64,000 bases of DNA from positions 248,001 through 312,000 of the forward strand of contig NZ_JAAQOM010000002.1 in NCBI RefSeq assembly GCF_011682055.1, written 5' to 3'. Below the pieces are notes generated by a model. That model searched no databases. It saw nothing but the letters and a program-made list of their open reading frames with translations, and was not told the DNA's origin. The DNA is from Telluria antibiotica (lineage in GTDB: Bacteria; Pseudomonadota; Gammaproteobacteria; Burkholderiales; Burkholderiaceae_D). A program made the translations under genes and the position numbers. Of this stretch, positions 26,039-34,831 are shown in pieces (the first letter of the stretch is position 1; every line of letters starts with the position of its first letter).

Positions 26039-26602
26039 TCACGACACCCGGCTGCGCTTGCGCCGCCGCGCGAACATCAACCCGGCCAGCGAGGTGCTCA
26101 TCAGCGCGAGCGACCCCGGCTCCGGCACCGTGAACTCGTCCATCGCCCACTGTGTCGGGCTGCTGTTGTAGACGACGAGCGTGTCGATGCCGGCCCAATC
26201 GAGCTCGATCCAGCGCGGCCCCGTCGTATCGATCGTGTACGCGCCGGACGCAAACAGCTGCGTGCCGCTGCGCCAGCCCTCGAACGAGATCTCCTGGTCG
26301 ACCCACGCCGACGTGAAAAACGCGCCCGTGAACTGCCATGCGTTGCCGTCCGCCGACGAGATCGCCGCCGGCGCGCCGTACGCGTTGAACGCCGTGTTCA
26401 GCGACGAAACGGTGCCCGTGTCGAAGCCGCTGCCCGGATACGTGTCGGCGCGCACGGTCCCCATATTGTCCCAGTTGAAGCCCGCGTAGCCGGCGGCGAT
26501 AGGCTGCGTCTCGTCGCCGGACAGGTCGTCGAAGTGGATGACGGCCGCGTTGGCCAGCGTGCAGGCGGCCAGCAGCGCGAGGCCGATGATGGTCTTTTTC
26601 AT
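26039..26602 (-). CDS. PEP-CTERM sorting-domain exported protein
   Basis: Exported protein of 187 residues with unknown function. The signal peptide ends near LANA|AVIHF. The middle is a beta-rich domain (AGYAGFNWDNMG, GSGFDTGTVSS, FEGWRSGTQLFASGAYTIDTTG). The C terminus is a full PEP-CTERM sorting signal: VPEPGSLALM, a hydrophobic stretch and the basic end FARRRKRSR. Such proteins are processed by an exosortase, which is not in this window, and go to the cell surface or exopolysaccharide matrix. It is 11 bases after the arabinanase-like gene on the same strand, so it may be co-transcribed with it. Confidence 0.9.
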   Translation of the reverse strand: MKKTIIGLALLAACTLANAAVIHFDDLSGDETQPIAAGYAGFNWDNMGTVRADTYPGSGFDTGTVSSLNTAFNAYGAPAAISSADGNAWQFTGAFFTSAWVDQEISFEGWRSGTQLFASGAYTIDTTGPRWIELDWAGIDTLVVYNSSPTQWAMDEFTVPEPGSLALMSTSLAGLMFARRRKRSRVS

Positions 26603-26613
26603 GCTCGTCCCTT

Positions 26614-28959
26614 TCAGTGCGCGAGGCCGGCGACTTCGGCGTCGGAGAGCGCGGCGTTATAGATGCGCAGTTCGTCGATCGCGCCCTTGTACGGCGTGTC
26701 CCAGTAGTTCACGCCGAGCGCGAACGTGCCGGTCGTCGTCGTGAACACGTTCGGGAAGCCCGTGCCGGCAAAGCGCTTGACGCCGTTGACGTACACGTTG
26801 ACGGCGCCGTTGTTGACGCTGAACGCCACGTGCGACCACTGGTTGACGGGGATGTTCATCCCGAGGCCCGCGTCGTACCATGCGGTGCCCGACCACAGCA
26901 TCGTCGCGCCGTTCACGAAGCCATGGCCCATCGGCAGGAAGCTGATCCAGGAATCCGTCGTGCGCGCGCCGAAGAACGTGGGCGTGAACGCCGTCAGCTG
27001 CGCGGGCTTCAGCCACATCGCCACGGTGTACGTGTTCGACGAGATCAGGCCGTTCGGCAGGCGCACGCCCGTCGCGCCGTCGAACACGGCCGCGTTGCCG
27101 CGCACGCCGGCGCCGTACGCCAGGCTGCCGCCCGCCACGTCGATCTTGTTGCCGATGACGGCGCCGGGCGCGAACGCGCCGTTCGAGTCGGACAGGTTGC
27201 CGTCGAAGGCGTAGTAGGCGACGAGGCCGCCCAGCTTGCGCACGGTGACGGTGAACGTCTTCGTCAACGTGATCGCGCCTTTCGTGATCCGTGCCGTCAA
27301 CGTGACGTTGATGGCGCCGCTCGCCGGCGTCGTGACGACGCCCGTGTTGCTGACGACCGAGGGGTTCGAGGAGGTCCACGTGATGACGGCGTTGCGCGCG
27401 GCCGTCGTCGGCAGCGTGAGGTTGCCCGTCACGGCCGTCGTGGCGCCCAGGCTCAGCTCATTGTAGATGGCGGTCGCCACCTGCATGTCGGTGCGCGGGA
27501 TGAGGCGGCTGCCGAAGATCGCGACGCCTTCGCGCGACGACGCGGTGAACGTCGTCACGTACGACTTCGACGTCTCGTCCCATTCCGTGAGCAGCACGCC
27601 CTTGTACGTGGAGGCGCCCGGCAGGTTGATCTCGACCTGGTTGCCGCCCAGCCGGCGCCACGTGCCCGTCACCGCGCCCGTGATGCTGCCGTTGGCGTTC
27701 AACGTGATCAGCTGCGACTTCTTGATCGTCGCGGTGATATCCTTGCCGTGGTTGACGTACAGGTAGTCGCCGAACACGAACTCGGGCCGCAGGAACGCGG
27801 GTTGCGTCTCGTTGGCGTAGCGGTACGGCGCGACGACGGGCCAGCCGTCCGCGTTCATGAACATCTGGTGCACGCGCACCTCGTGCTGCTCGCCCCGTTC
27901 CGGGAAGCGCGTGTGGAAGATCAGGAAGTGCTTGCCCGTCGCCGGGTCGTACCACGCGGAGTTGTGGCCAGGCGAGACATAGCCCGTGCCGATGCCGGTG
28001 CCCGCCTCGCCCAGCTTGCGCTCGAACAGGAAGTTCCCCATCAGCTTGACGCCGTACGGCGTGATCGACGCGTCGTCGAACAACGGCTTCGACGGATCGG
28101 CCTTCACGTTCGCCATCGCGTTGCCTTGCGCGTCGTAGTACGGACCGTCCGGATTCGTCGAACGCGCCACGCGCATGTTGTAGCCGCCGTTCGCATCGAG
28201 GCCGCCGAACGACGTGAACAGGTAGTAGTACGCCGTGGCCGGGCTGTACATCACGTACGCGCCTTCGATGCGCGCGTGATTGCCGCCCATGAGGCGCTTG
28301 CCGTAGCCCTGGTTCGGGTACGGCATGCCCGTGGCCGGGTTCATCTGCATGATGAAGATGCCGCCCGAATACGAGCCGTAGATCATCCACAGCTTGCCCG
28401 CGTTGTCGAAGAAGACGTTCGGGTCCACCGTATTCGGATGCTTCTGCGCGTCGTAGATCGTGCCGTCGTAGCTCGCCTGGCCCCACATGCCGGACTTCAG
28501 GATGACGCCCTTGTTGACGTACGGGCCCTCGACGTTGTTCGCGACCGCCACGCCCAGCGCGGACCGGGGTGCGTCGCCCTCGCACGCGTCGTAGTACATG
28601 TAGTACTTGCCGTCCGCGAGCTGGCGCACGTCCGGGGCCCACAGCGTAGACGAATTCGCCCACGCGAACGTCTCGGCCAGTTCCGTGTAGACGTTCTTCG
28701 AACCGTTCAGGAACAGCGGGTTGGTGGCGCTGACGCTGTCGGTCATCTGCGTCCATTTCATGAGGTCCTTCGACTTGGCCGACGCCAGGTGTGAGCCGAA
28801 CACGTAGAACGTGTCGCCGACCTTGATCACGGACGGGTCATGCACGGAGGCGTTCTGGAAGGTGGGCAAGGTGGCGCCGGCCTGGGCGCCGGCATCGGCG
28901 GCGATGAAACAGGAAGCGAGCAACGCTCCCCATCCCGCGCGGGATAGCAGATTGTTCAA
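26614..28959 (-). CDS. Secreted GH43 arabinanase-like enzyme with GH43_C, Ig-like and LamG domains
   Basis: Large secreted hemicellulase of about 781 residues. The TTG start at 28959 is preferred because GGAG lies six bases before it and it gives a clean signal peptide (MNNLLSRAGWGALLASCFIAADAGAQ). ATG 29007 would add 16 residues. The GH43 propeller begins with the base Asp in NASVHDPSVIK and contains HPNTVDPNVFFD and ARIEGAYVMY with the likely acid Glu. A GH43 C-terminal barrel (TGTWRRLGGNQVEINLPG), a bacterial Ig-like domain (NAVITWTSSNPSVVSNTG) and a LamG domain (GLVAYYAFDGNLSD to the end) follow. The likely role is arabinan or arabinoxylan cleavage. Confidence 0.87.
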   Translation of the reverse strand: MNNLLSRAGWGALLASCFIAADAGAQAGATLPTFQNASVHDPSVIKVGDTFYVFGSHLASAKSKDLMKWTQMTDSVSATNPLFLNGSKNVYTELAETFAWANSSTLWAPDVRQLADGKYYMYYDACEGDAPRSALGVAVANNVEGPYVNKGVILKSGMWGQASYDGTIYDAQKHPNTVDPNVFFDNAGKLWMIYGSYSGGIFIMQMNPATGMPYPNQGYGKRLMGGNHARIEGAYVMYSPATAYYYLFTSFGGLDANGGYNMRVARSTNPDGPYYDAQGNAMANVKADPSKPLFDDASITPYGVKLMGNFLFERKLGEAGTGIGTGYVSPGHNSAWYDPATGKHFLIFHTRFPERGEQHEVRVHQMFMNADGWPVVAPYRYANETQPAFLRPEFVFGDYLYVNHGKDITATIKKSQLITLNANGSITGAVTGTWRRLGGNQVEINLPGASTYKGVLLTEWDETSKSYVTTFTASSREGVAIFGSRLIPRTDMQVATAIYNELSLGATTAVTGNLTLPTTAARNAVITWTSSNPSVVSNTGVVTTPASGAINVTLTARITKGAITLTKTFTVTVRKLGGLVAYYAFDGNLSDSNGAFAPGAVIGNKIDVAGGSLAYGAGVRGNAAVFDGATGVRLPNGLISSNTYTVAMWLKPAQLTAFTPTFFGARTTDSWISFLPMGHGFVNGATMLWSGTAWYDAGLGMNIPVNQWSHVAFSVNNGAVNVYVNGVKRFAGTGFPNVFTTTTGTFALGVNYWDTPYKGAIDELRIYNAALSDAEVAGLAH

Positions 28960-29198
28960 GGTAATCTCCGTCGTAATAATTATGCGTGCGGCGATACGGT
29001 CATCCATATCACGGGCGGAGAATGAGGTATTTTCGAATGCTTTGCAACCGGGGTGACGGCGCGCCTAAGTGCCTGATTCGACCGGAAAATTTACAGATTT
29101 CAACCAGGAAATGCTTGCGATTCCAAAAAACGGGAATTCATCCGAGAAACGAAAAATATCGATATCGATGAGCCTCCGCGCGATAACTTTTTTGGAAA

Positions 29199-29212
29199 AG
29201 AAATCGATTCGA
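29199..29212. promoter_or_regulatory. Weak copy of the LacI-type operator upstream of the GH43 arabinanase-like gene
   Basis: AGAAATCGATTCGA matches 11 of 14 bases of the palindrome at 1307-1320. On the minus strand it directly follows a -10-like TATTTT, as in the two stronger sites. It is about 240 bases before the start codon, in an AT-rich 320-base gap that also holds a second ATCGAT-containing stretch near 29161. Confidence 0.35.
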
Positions 29213-29280
29213 AAATAAAAACCGATATCGCAGGTTTTTTCGCGTGTTACAAAAAATATTTGCGGCAGCGGCCGCTGGAT

Positions 29281-30246
29281 TCAGGCCGGGACGTGCAGCC
29301 GGCACGCCCCGTCGCGCTCCAGCACATAGCGGTCGAAATCGCGCGCGAGGAACAGGTTGCCGCCGTACGCGCCGCGCGCCTCCGCCTCGAGCGCCGCCAG
29401 CGACAGCGGCCCGTCGCCGTCCTGGTAGCGCGGGCTGAAGTGCGTGAGCACGAGATTCGGCACCCCGGCCGCCGCGGCCGCGCGCGCCGTGCGCAGCGCG
29501 GAACTGTGCATCGGGCCCGGTCCCACTTTTTGCAGGATCTCTTCCGTGTACGTCGCCTCGTGGACGAGCACGTCGGCCGTGCGCGCCGCGTCCAGCAGCA
29601 GGCCGGGGTCGTCGTTGTCGCCGCCCACGATGATCGTGCGCGCCTTGCGCGGCGCCAGCAGCCAGTCGTCCGCACGCAGCACGCGGCCGTCGGCCAGCAT
29701 GACGTCGACGCCGCGCTGCAGGTCTCCCCACGCTGGCCCGGGCGCGATACCCGCCGCGCGCAGGCGCGCCGCATCGAGCCTGCGCTCCACCGCACGCTCC
29801 GTGAAGCGGAACGCATACGACGGCATCCGGTGCGACAGCGCGATCGCGTCGACGGCCAGGTCGGGCAGCACCGCGTTGCCGGCCAGGTCGTCGATGGGGA
29901 TGAACTCGAGCGCATACGGCAGCCCCAGTTCCGTCGTCGCCATCACGCCTTCGAGAAAGCGCCACAACGGCGGCGGGCCGACGATCGCCAGCGGCGCCGT
30001 GCGGTTCTGCATGCCCGCGCTGGCCAGCAGGCCCGGCAGGCCGTAGCAATGGTCGCCGTGCAGGTGCGTGACGAAGACGGCGCGCAGGTCGTGCAGCGAC
30101 AACCTGGTCTGCAGGATGCGGTGCTGCGTGCCCTCGCCGCAGTCGACGAGCGACCAGCCGCCGGCGGGGCCGCGCAGGGCGAGGCCCGTCACGTTGCGCG
30201 TCTTCGTCGGGGTGCCGGACGAGGTGCCGAGGAACTGGAAGTCCAT
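29281..30246 (-). CDS. rnz: Ribonuclease Z-like metallo-beta-lactamase protein
   Basis: Zinc phosphodiesterase of 321 residues, close to the short RNase Z length. The metal-binding motif is in VFVTHLHGDHCYGLPGLL. Other ligands lie in ALSHRMPSYAF, DVLVHEATY and the C-terminal LVLTHFSPRYQ. The HEATY element is typical of the RNase Z/ElaC group. The expected role is tRNA 3' end processing or general RNA trimming. It stands alone on the minus strand, 182 bases from the divergent LytS-type kinase. Confidence 0.88.
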   Translation of the reverse strand: MDFQFLGTSSGTPTKTRNVTGLALRGPAGGWSLVDCGEGTQHRILQTRLSLHDLRAVFVTHLHGDHCYGLPGLLASAGMQNRTAPLAIVGPPPLWRFLEGVMATTELGLPYALEFIPIDDLAGNAVLPDLAVDAIALSHRMPSYAFRFTERAVERRLDAARLRAAGIAPGPAWGDLQRGVDVMLADGRVLRADDWLLAPRKARTIIVGGDNDDPGLLLDAARTADVLVHEATYTEEILQKVGPGPMHSSALRTARAAAAAGVPNLVLTHFSPRYQDGDGPLSLAALEAEARGAYGGNLFLARDFDRYVLERDGACRLHVPA

Positions 30247-30427
30247 GTCGTGGGAAGAGAGTGGATGGTGGTGCCATTATCGCCGACGCGGACCGCGGGC
30301 GGCGTGCAGGCTCCGGTCGCCGCCAGCCCCGTTTCGCGCCGCCGGCACGCCGTTTCGTCGCACGCGCCTTGCCGCCGCCGGGGCGCGGCGGCACAATGCC
30401 CGCAATCGCACAGCACCGCAGACCGCC

Positions 30428-31537
30428 ATGACCGCCCTCGCCCCGCTCCACCCGCCGTCCGCCGGCGTCCGCCCCAAATGGCGCCGGCTGGCCGACGACT
30501 TCGGCCTCACGATCGCCGTCAGCGCCCTCGCCGCCGTCCTCATCACGCTCGTCAACGGCAAGACGTACGAGATGTACGACCAGATGGTGTACTCGATCGC
30601 CATTGGCGTCGTCGCGATGACGATCCTCGACGGCGTGCGCCTCGCCTGGCTGGACGACCCGGCGCGGCGGCGGCGCTGGCTGGTGCCCTACCTCCTGCTG
30701 CTCGTCGTGACGGCACCCGTCGCGCACTACTGCGGCATCGTGATCGGCGGCGCGATCCTCGGGACGGGCTGGCCCGACCTACACGACTACCCGAACGAGC
30801 GCGGCCAGCGCAGCATGATCCTGTTCACGTTGATGGGCATCAGCGCGATGGTGCTGATGATCCTGAACCGCGAACGCATCGAGCGCATGAAGCTGGAACG
30901 CACGGAAGCCCGCGTGCGCGCCGAGACCATCGAACGCCAGGCGCTGCAGGCCCAACTGCGCTTGCTGCAGGCGCAGATCGAGCCGCACATGCTGTTCAAC
31001 ACGCTCGCGAACCTGCAGGGCCTGATCGCCATCGACCCGCAGGCGGCGAACCGGATGCTGGACCATCTGATCCAGTACCTGCGCGCCACCTTGTCCGCCA
31101 CGCGGGCCGAGACGACGACCCTGGCGCAGGAGTTCGACGCGGCCGAGGCCTATCTCGGCCTGATGGCCGTGCGGATGGGCGCGCGGCTGTCGTACCGCTG
31201 CATCCTGCCCGCCGCCCTGCGCGCCGCGCGCCTGCCCGCGATGCTGCTGCAGCCGCTCGTCGAAAACGCCATCATCCACGGCCTGGAGCCGAAGATCGAG
31301 GGCGGCACCGTCACCGTCGAAGCCGGCGCGTACGACGGCGTGCTCGAGATCTGCGTGACCGACACGGGCCTCGGCCTGAACGACACCGAGCCGGCCGCGA
31401 AAGGCACGGGCGTCGGCGTGACGACGACGCGCGAACGCCTGCGGGCGCTGTACGGCGCGCGCGCCGCGCTGACCCTGATTCCCGCCCAGCCGCACGGCGT
31501 GCTGGCCCGCCTGACGCTTCCTTTGGAGACCGCATGA
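30428..31537 (+). CDS. LytS/YehU-type sensor histidine kinase
   Basis: Inner-membrane sensor kinase of 369 residues. Four hydrophobic segments occupy about residues 25-145 (FGLTIAVSALAAVLITLV, YLLLLVVTAPVAHYCGIVIGG, ILFTLMGISAMVLMIL). A coiled coil follows (LERTEARVRAETIERQALQAQL). The His_kinase domain has QIEPHMLFNTLANLQ with the phosphoacceptor His, and the ATPase has LLQPLVENAIIHGLEPKIEGG. No periplasmic sensor domain is seen, so the signal is probably sensed in the membrane. The stop overlaps the start of the response-regulator gene. Confidence 0.9.
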   Translation: MTALAPLHPPSAGVRPKWRRLADDFGLTIAVSALAAVLITLVNGKTYEMYDQMVYSIAIGVVAMTILDGVRLAWLDDPARRRRWLVPYLLLLVVTAPVAHYCGIVIGGAILGTGWPDLHDYPNERGQRSMILFTLMGISAMVLMILNRERIERMKLERTEARVRAETIERQALQAQLRLLQAQIEPHMLFNTLANLQGLIAIDPQAANRMLDHLIQYLRATLSATRAETTTLAQEFDAAEAYLGLMAVRMGARLSYRCILPAALRAARLPAMLLQPLVENAIIHGLEPKIEGGTVTVEAGAYDGVLEICVTDTGLGLNDTEPAAKGTGVGVTTTRERLRALYGARAALTLIPAQPHGVLARLTLPLETA

Positions 31538-32334
31538 ACCCATCCACGCCGCGCGCCCTCATCGCCGAGGACGAACCGATCCTGGCCGCCACGCTCGCCG
31601 CCACGTTGCGCCGCCTGTGGCCCGAACTGGACATCGTCGGCACCGCGCCGAACGGCGTCGCCGCCGTCCAGCAGGCGCTCGAGCTGCACCCCGACATCCT
31701 GTTCCTCGACATCAAGATGCCGGGCCAGACGGGCCTGGACGCCGCCCAGGAGCTGGCCGAGCGCTGGGACGACGCGGGGCCGTTCCCGCACATCGTGTTC
31801 GTCACCGCGTACGACGACTACGCCGTGCGGGCGTTCGAGCAGGCCGCCGTCGATTACGTGATGAAGCCGGTGACTGACGCGCGCCTCGCGCGCACCGTCG
31901 AACGCCTGAAGGCGCGCCTGGCCCCCGCCGCGGACGGCGCTGCCGGCGACGGGCTCGCGGGCCTCGTCGAGCAGATGCGCGCCCTGCTGCCGGCCAGCGC
32001 GGCGGCCGAGCGCCTGACGATGATCCGCGCGGCCGTCGGCAACGTCGTGCGCATGATTCCCGTGCAGGACGTGGCGTACTTCCAGGCGCTCGACAAATAC
32101 GTCAACGTGGCCAGTGGCGACGGCGACGCGCTGATCCGCCTGAGCCTGAAGGACTTGCTGCCGCAGCTCGACCCGGACCAGTTCCGCCAGGTCAGCCGCG
32201 GCGCCATCGTCAACCTGCGCCACGTGGCGAGCGCCAGCCGCGACGACGCGGGCAAGCTGACGCTGCACCTGCGCAACCGGACCGACAAGGTGCGCGTGAG
32301 TCCCTTGTTCGCGCACCTGTTCCGGCAGATGTAA
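31534..32334 (+). CDS. LytTR-type response regulator
   Basis: Response regulator of 266 residues. The receiver domain has acidic residues in ALIAEDEPIL, phosphoacceptor Asp in ILFLDIKMPGQTG, and VTAYDDYAVRAFEQAAVDYVMKP. The C-terminal LytTR DNA-binding domain has VRMIPVQDVAYFQALDKYVNV and VSRGAIVNLRHV. ATG 31534 overlaps the kinase stop by four bases (ATGA). Its targets cannot be read from this window. It converges on the GH74 array and shares a terminator with it. Confidence 0.92.
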   Translation: MNPSTPRALIAEDEPILAATLAATLRRLWPELDIVGTAPNGVAAVQQALELHPDILFLDIKMPGQTGLDAAQELAERWDDAGPFPHIVFVTAYDDYAVRAFEQAAVDYVMKPVTDARLARTVERLKARLAPAADGAAGDGLAGLVEQMRALLPASAAAERLTMIRAAVGNVVRMIPVQDVAYFQALDKYVNVASGDGDALIRLSLKDLLPQLDPDQFRQVSRGAIVNLRHVASASRDDAGKLTLHLRNRTDKVRVSPLFAHLFRQM

Positions 32335-32371
32335 AAAAACCGCCGCGGCCCCGTTTGCGGCGCCGCGGCGG
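32333..32371. terminator. Bidirectional terminator between the LytTR regulator and GH74 gene 1
   Basis: CCGCCGCGGC / GCCGCGGCGG (32340-32349, 32362-32371) gives a 10-base stem. Seven A at 32333-32339 give a T-run for the minus-strand GH74 gene. For the plus-strand regulator it is a hairpin without T-run. Confidence 0.85.
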
Positions 32372-32389
32372 TCGTCGGCTACGTCGTCG

Positions 32390-34693
32390 TCAGTTCGTGT
32401 AGACGATCCCCCGTCCCGTGCCGCTGAAGTAGATGCGGCCGTACGTGTTCCAGTCCGCCGCCAGCGCACCGATGCCGCCGTACTGGTGCGTGTCGTCGTT
32501 GAAGCGGGCCCAGGTGGCGCCGCTGTCATCCGAGTGGTAGACGCCCCACACGCCGTTCATCGTGCCGACGACGTAGATCGCGGCCGAATACGGCGAGCCG
32601 GCCTGCGCCTTGCCCAGCGCGATTGCGCTGGCGCCCTGCAGCTGTGCGGTCGAGCCGGTGGCCGCCACCGATGCGAATCCGTTCAGCCGCGTCCACGTGG
32701 CACCGGAATCCGTCGAGTGGTACACGGCGTTGCCGTCCGCGAGCCAGAGGTCGCCCTCGACGTTCGGGTTGACCGCCATCGACGTGATCCAGTACGCGTT
32801 GGGCGCGAGGTTCGCCGACACGGAACCCTGGCTCAGCGTGAACGTGTGGCCGCCGTTCGTCGACACGTAGACCTTGCCCGGCGTACCCCAGAACGCGCCC
32901 CCCGAATCGTAGGCGTACACCTTGTTCGCGTTCTTGCGGTCCGCGACCAGCCGGTAGCCACGGTCCCAGCCGAGGCTTGCGAGCGCCGGCAGGTTCGTCG
33001 ACGTCCAGCGGGAGCCGTTGTTCGTCGAGTAGGACGGCACGGAGTTCGCCGGTGCCCACACGATGTTGCTGCGCGACGTGGCCACCATGCTCGCCGTACC
33101 GCCCTTGTTGGTCGATGCACCGGATGGCAGCTTCGCGAAGTTCGACCACGTGTTGCCGCCGTCGCCGGACCAGAAGCCGAACGCAGTGCCGGACGAATTC
33201 AGCACACCGCTGCCGACGATGAACGTGGGATCGGACCACAGCACGTCGGCGGCGATGCCGTTGCTCCAGGCGGTGCTGGGGCCCTTGGTCGGACGCACGG
33301 CGAGATCCGTCTGTAGCCACGTGCCGATGTCGCCCGCGCTGTCGACGAACTTGTACGACGCGCCCGCCGGTGGCGTGACGATCGCATTGGTGGCCGTCTC
33401 TTCGAGGTTGGCGACGTTGTCGCTCCAGGCCGGGGTACCGGCCGACGCGTTGCGCGTTTCGATGACGCCGCCGCCGGTGACGTGCGAGATGTGGTCGGGG
33501 TTGCTGGGATCGATCTCGATGTCGTCGACCCAGCCGCCGGCGCCGCCGGCCGGCGTGTGCGGCATGCCCTGCTCGATTTCGCGCCAGGTGTTGCCGCCGT
33601 CGACCGACAATTGGACGACCTGCCCGGAGCCCCACGTGTTCGAGACGCCCAGTGCGATGCGGGCCGTCGAACCGGAGCCGTACACGGACACGCCGCCGTA
33701 GCCCGCGGACGAATTGCTGGCGAGCAGGCTCCACGTGCCGCCGTTGAATTTGTACAGGTAGCCGGGACCGGCGACACCCGGGCCGCCGCCCGCGCTGAAC
33801 GCGACGTAGAACGTACCGTCCGCCGCGTGCGCCGTATGCGTGACGTAATAGCCGGCCACGGGCGACGGGACCGTCACCGGCGTCCATGTCGCGCCGGCAT
33901 CGACGGACTTGTACATGGTCGACGCCAGGCCCGCCGCGTTCGCATAGTCCTGGGCGATGGCCACGTACAGCGCGGAGGTCGGCGTGCCCGTGCCCTTCGT
34001 CGACGTATCGAACATGACGGATTCGACACCTGCCACCCAGCCGCCCATCGTGTTGACCTGGTCGTTCGTCAACTGCAACGTGGACAGCGACGTGACCTGT
34101 GCCCACGTGCGGCCGGCGTCCGTGCTCTTCCACAGGCCGGCCGTGCGCGAGCCGTAGAACAGCGTGGACGGACTGTTCGGGTCGACCGACAGGCGTTCGC
34201 CGATCGCGCGGGCGGGATTGTTGCCGCCGACGGGGAACGGCACGTCGTAATGGGTCCACGTGGTGCCGCGGTCGTTGGACACGTAGATGCGGCCGTTGCC
34301 TTCGAACGTGTACATGCCCGTGACCATGTACACGAGCTGGTCGTTGTTCGGATCGAGCGCGATGCTTTCGGCGCCGTGGAAGCGGCTCTCGCCGCCATTG
34401 AAGCCGAGGCCGTCGGTGATGGGCGTCCACGACGACGTGGTGGCATTCCAGCGATACGCGCCGCCGATGTCGGTGCGCGCATACAGGACGTTCGCCGTGG
34501 TCGGGTGATAAACGAGGCCGGTGACGTAACCGCCTCCGCCCCATTTCACGCTGGTGAAACTGGTAGCCGAGCCGGTGGTGGCTGCAAGGACGGGCGCGGT
34601 GCCGGGGGTGCCGGGCGTCGAGCTGCCGCCGCTGCAGCCTGCAAGCAGCGCCGCGAGCAGCGCCGGGATGACGAAGTTGTGGTTCCGATTCAT
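32390..34693 (-). CDS. GH74 xyloglucanase lipoprotein, copy 1
   Basis: Inverting endo-xyloglucanase of 767 residues. The N terminus is a lipoprotein signal with lipobox LAGC (Cys20) and a Ser/Gly/Thr/Pro linker, so it should sit in a membrane, probably on the cell surface. Two seven-bladed propellers show GH74 repeats such as WGGGGYVTGLVYHP and many Asp-box motifs (SxDxGxTW). Catalytic Asp candidates are Asp75 in YARTDIGGAYRW and Asp455 in SAGDIGTW. It is the last of four tandem paralogues and the only one with no recognisable promoter, so it probably depends on read-through from copy 2. GAGGAG precedes ATG 34693. Confidence 0.93.
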   Translation of the reverse strand: MNRNHNFVIPALLAALLAGCSGGSSTPGTPGTAPVLAATTGSATSFTSVKWGGGGYVTGLVYHPTTANVLYARTDIGGAYRWNATTSSWTPITDGLGFNGGESRFHGAESIALDPNNDQLVYMVTGMYTFEGNGRIYVSNDRGTTWTHYDVPFPVGGNNPARAIGERLSVDPNSPSTLFYGSRTAGLWKSTDAGRTWAQVTSLSTLQLTNDQVNTMGGWVAGVESVMFDTSTKGTGTPTSALYVAIAQDYANAAGLASTMYKSVDAGATWTPVTVPSPVAGYYVTHTAHAADGTFYVAFSAGGGPGVAGPGYLYKFNGGTWSLLASNSSAGYGGVSVYGSGSTARIALGVSNTWGSGQVVQLSVDGGNTWREIEQGMPHTPAGGAGGWVDDIEIDPSNPDHISHVTGGGVIETRNASAGTPAWSDNVANLEETATNAIVTPPAGASYKFVDSAGDIGTWLQTDLAVRPTKGPSTAWSNGIAADVLWSDPTFIVGSGVLNSSGTAFGFWSGDGGNTWSNFAKLPSGASTNKGGTASMVATSRSNIVWAPANSVPSYSTNNGSRWTSTNLPALASLGWDRGYRLVADRKNANKVYAYDSGGAFWGTPGKVYVSTNGGHTFTLSQGSVSANLAPNAYWITSMAVNPNVEGDLWLADGNAVYHSTDSGATWTRLNGFASVAATGSTAQLQGASAIALGKAQAGSPYSAAIYVVGTMNGVWGVYHSDDSGATWARFNDDTHQYGGIGALAADWNTYGRIYFSGTGRGIVYTN

Positions 34694-34774
34694 GCTGTCT
34701 CCTCGAAAACGAAGGTCTTGCCGCTTGTCGTGATGGGTAGTCGGGATTCGTCCGGCCGAGCGCCGGCACGAAAG

Positions 34775-34807
34775 ACCGCCGCGGTCCGTTGCCGGCGCCA
34801 CGGCGGT
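34775..34807 (-). terminator. Imperfect terminator between GH74 copies 2 and 1
   Basis: ACCGCCGCGG / CCACGGCGGT pairs at 9 of 10 positions but is followed on the minus strand by TCTTTCG rather than a T-run. It matches the stronger terminators of copies 3 and 4 in position and sequence. It likely permits read-through into copy 1. Confidence 0.5.
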
Positions 34808-34831
34808 TCGCTGACGTCAGCGAGGCCCGAA

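Noticed and set aside
29260..32334. A single 1024-codon plus-strand frame running from opposite RNase Z into the LytTR regulator
   Set aside because: Only the last 266 codons, from ATG 31534, are protein-like. The earlier part is antisense to rnz and out of frame with the kinase.
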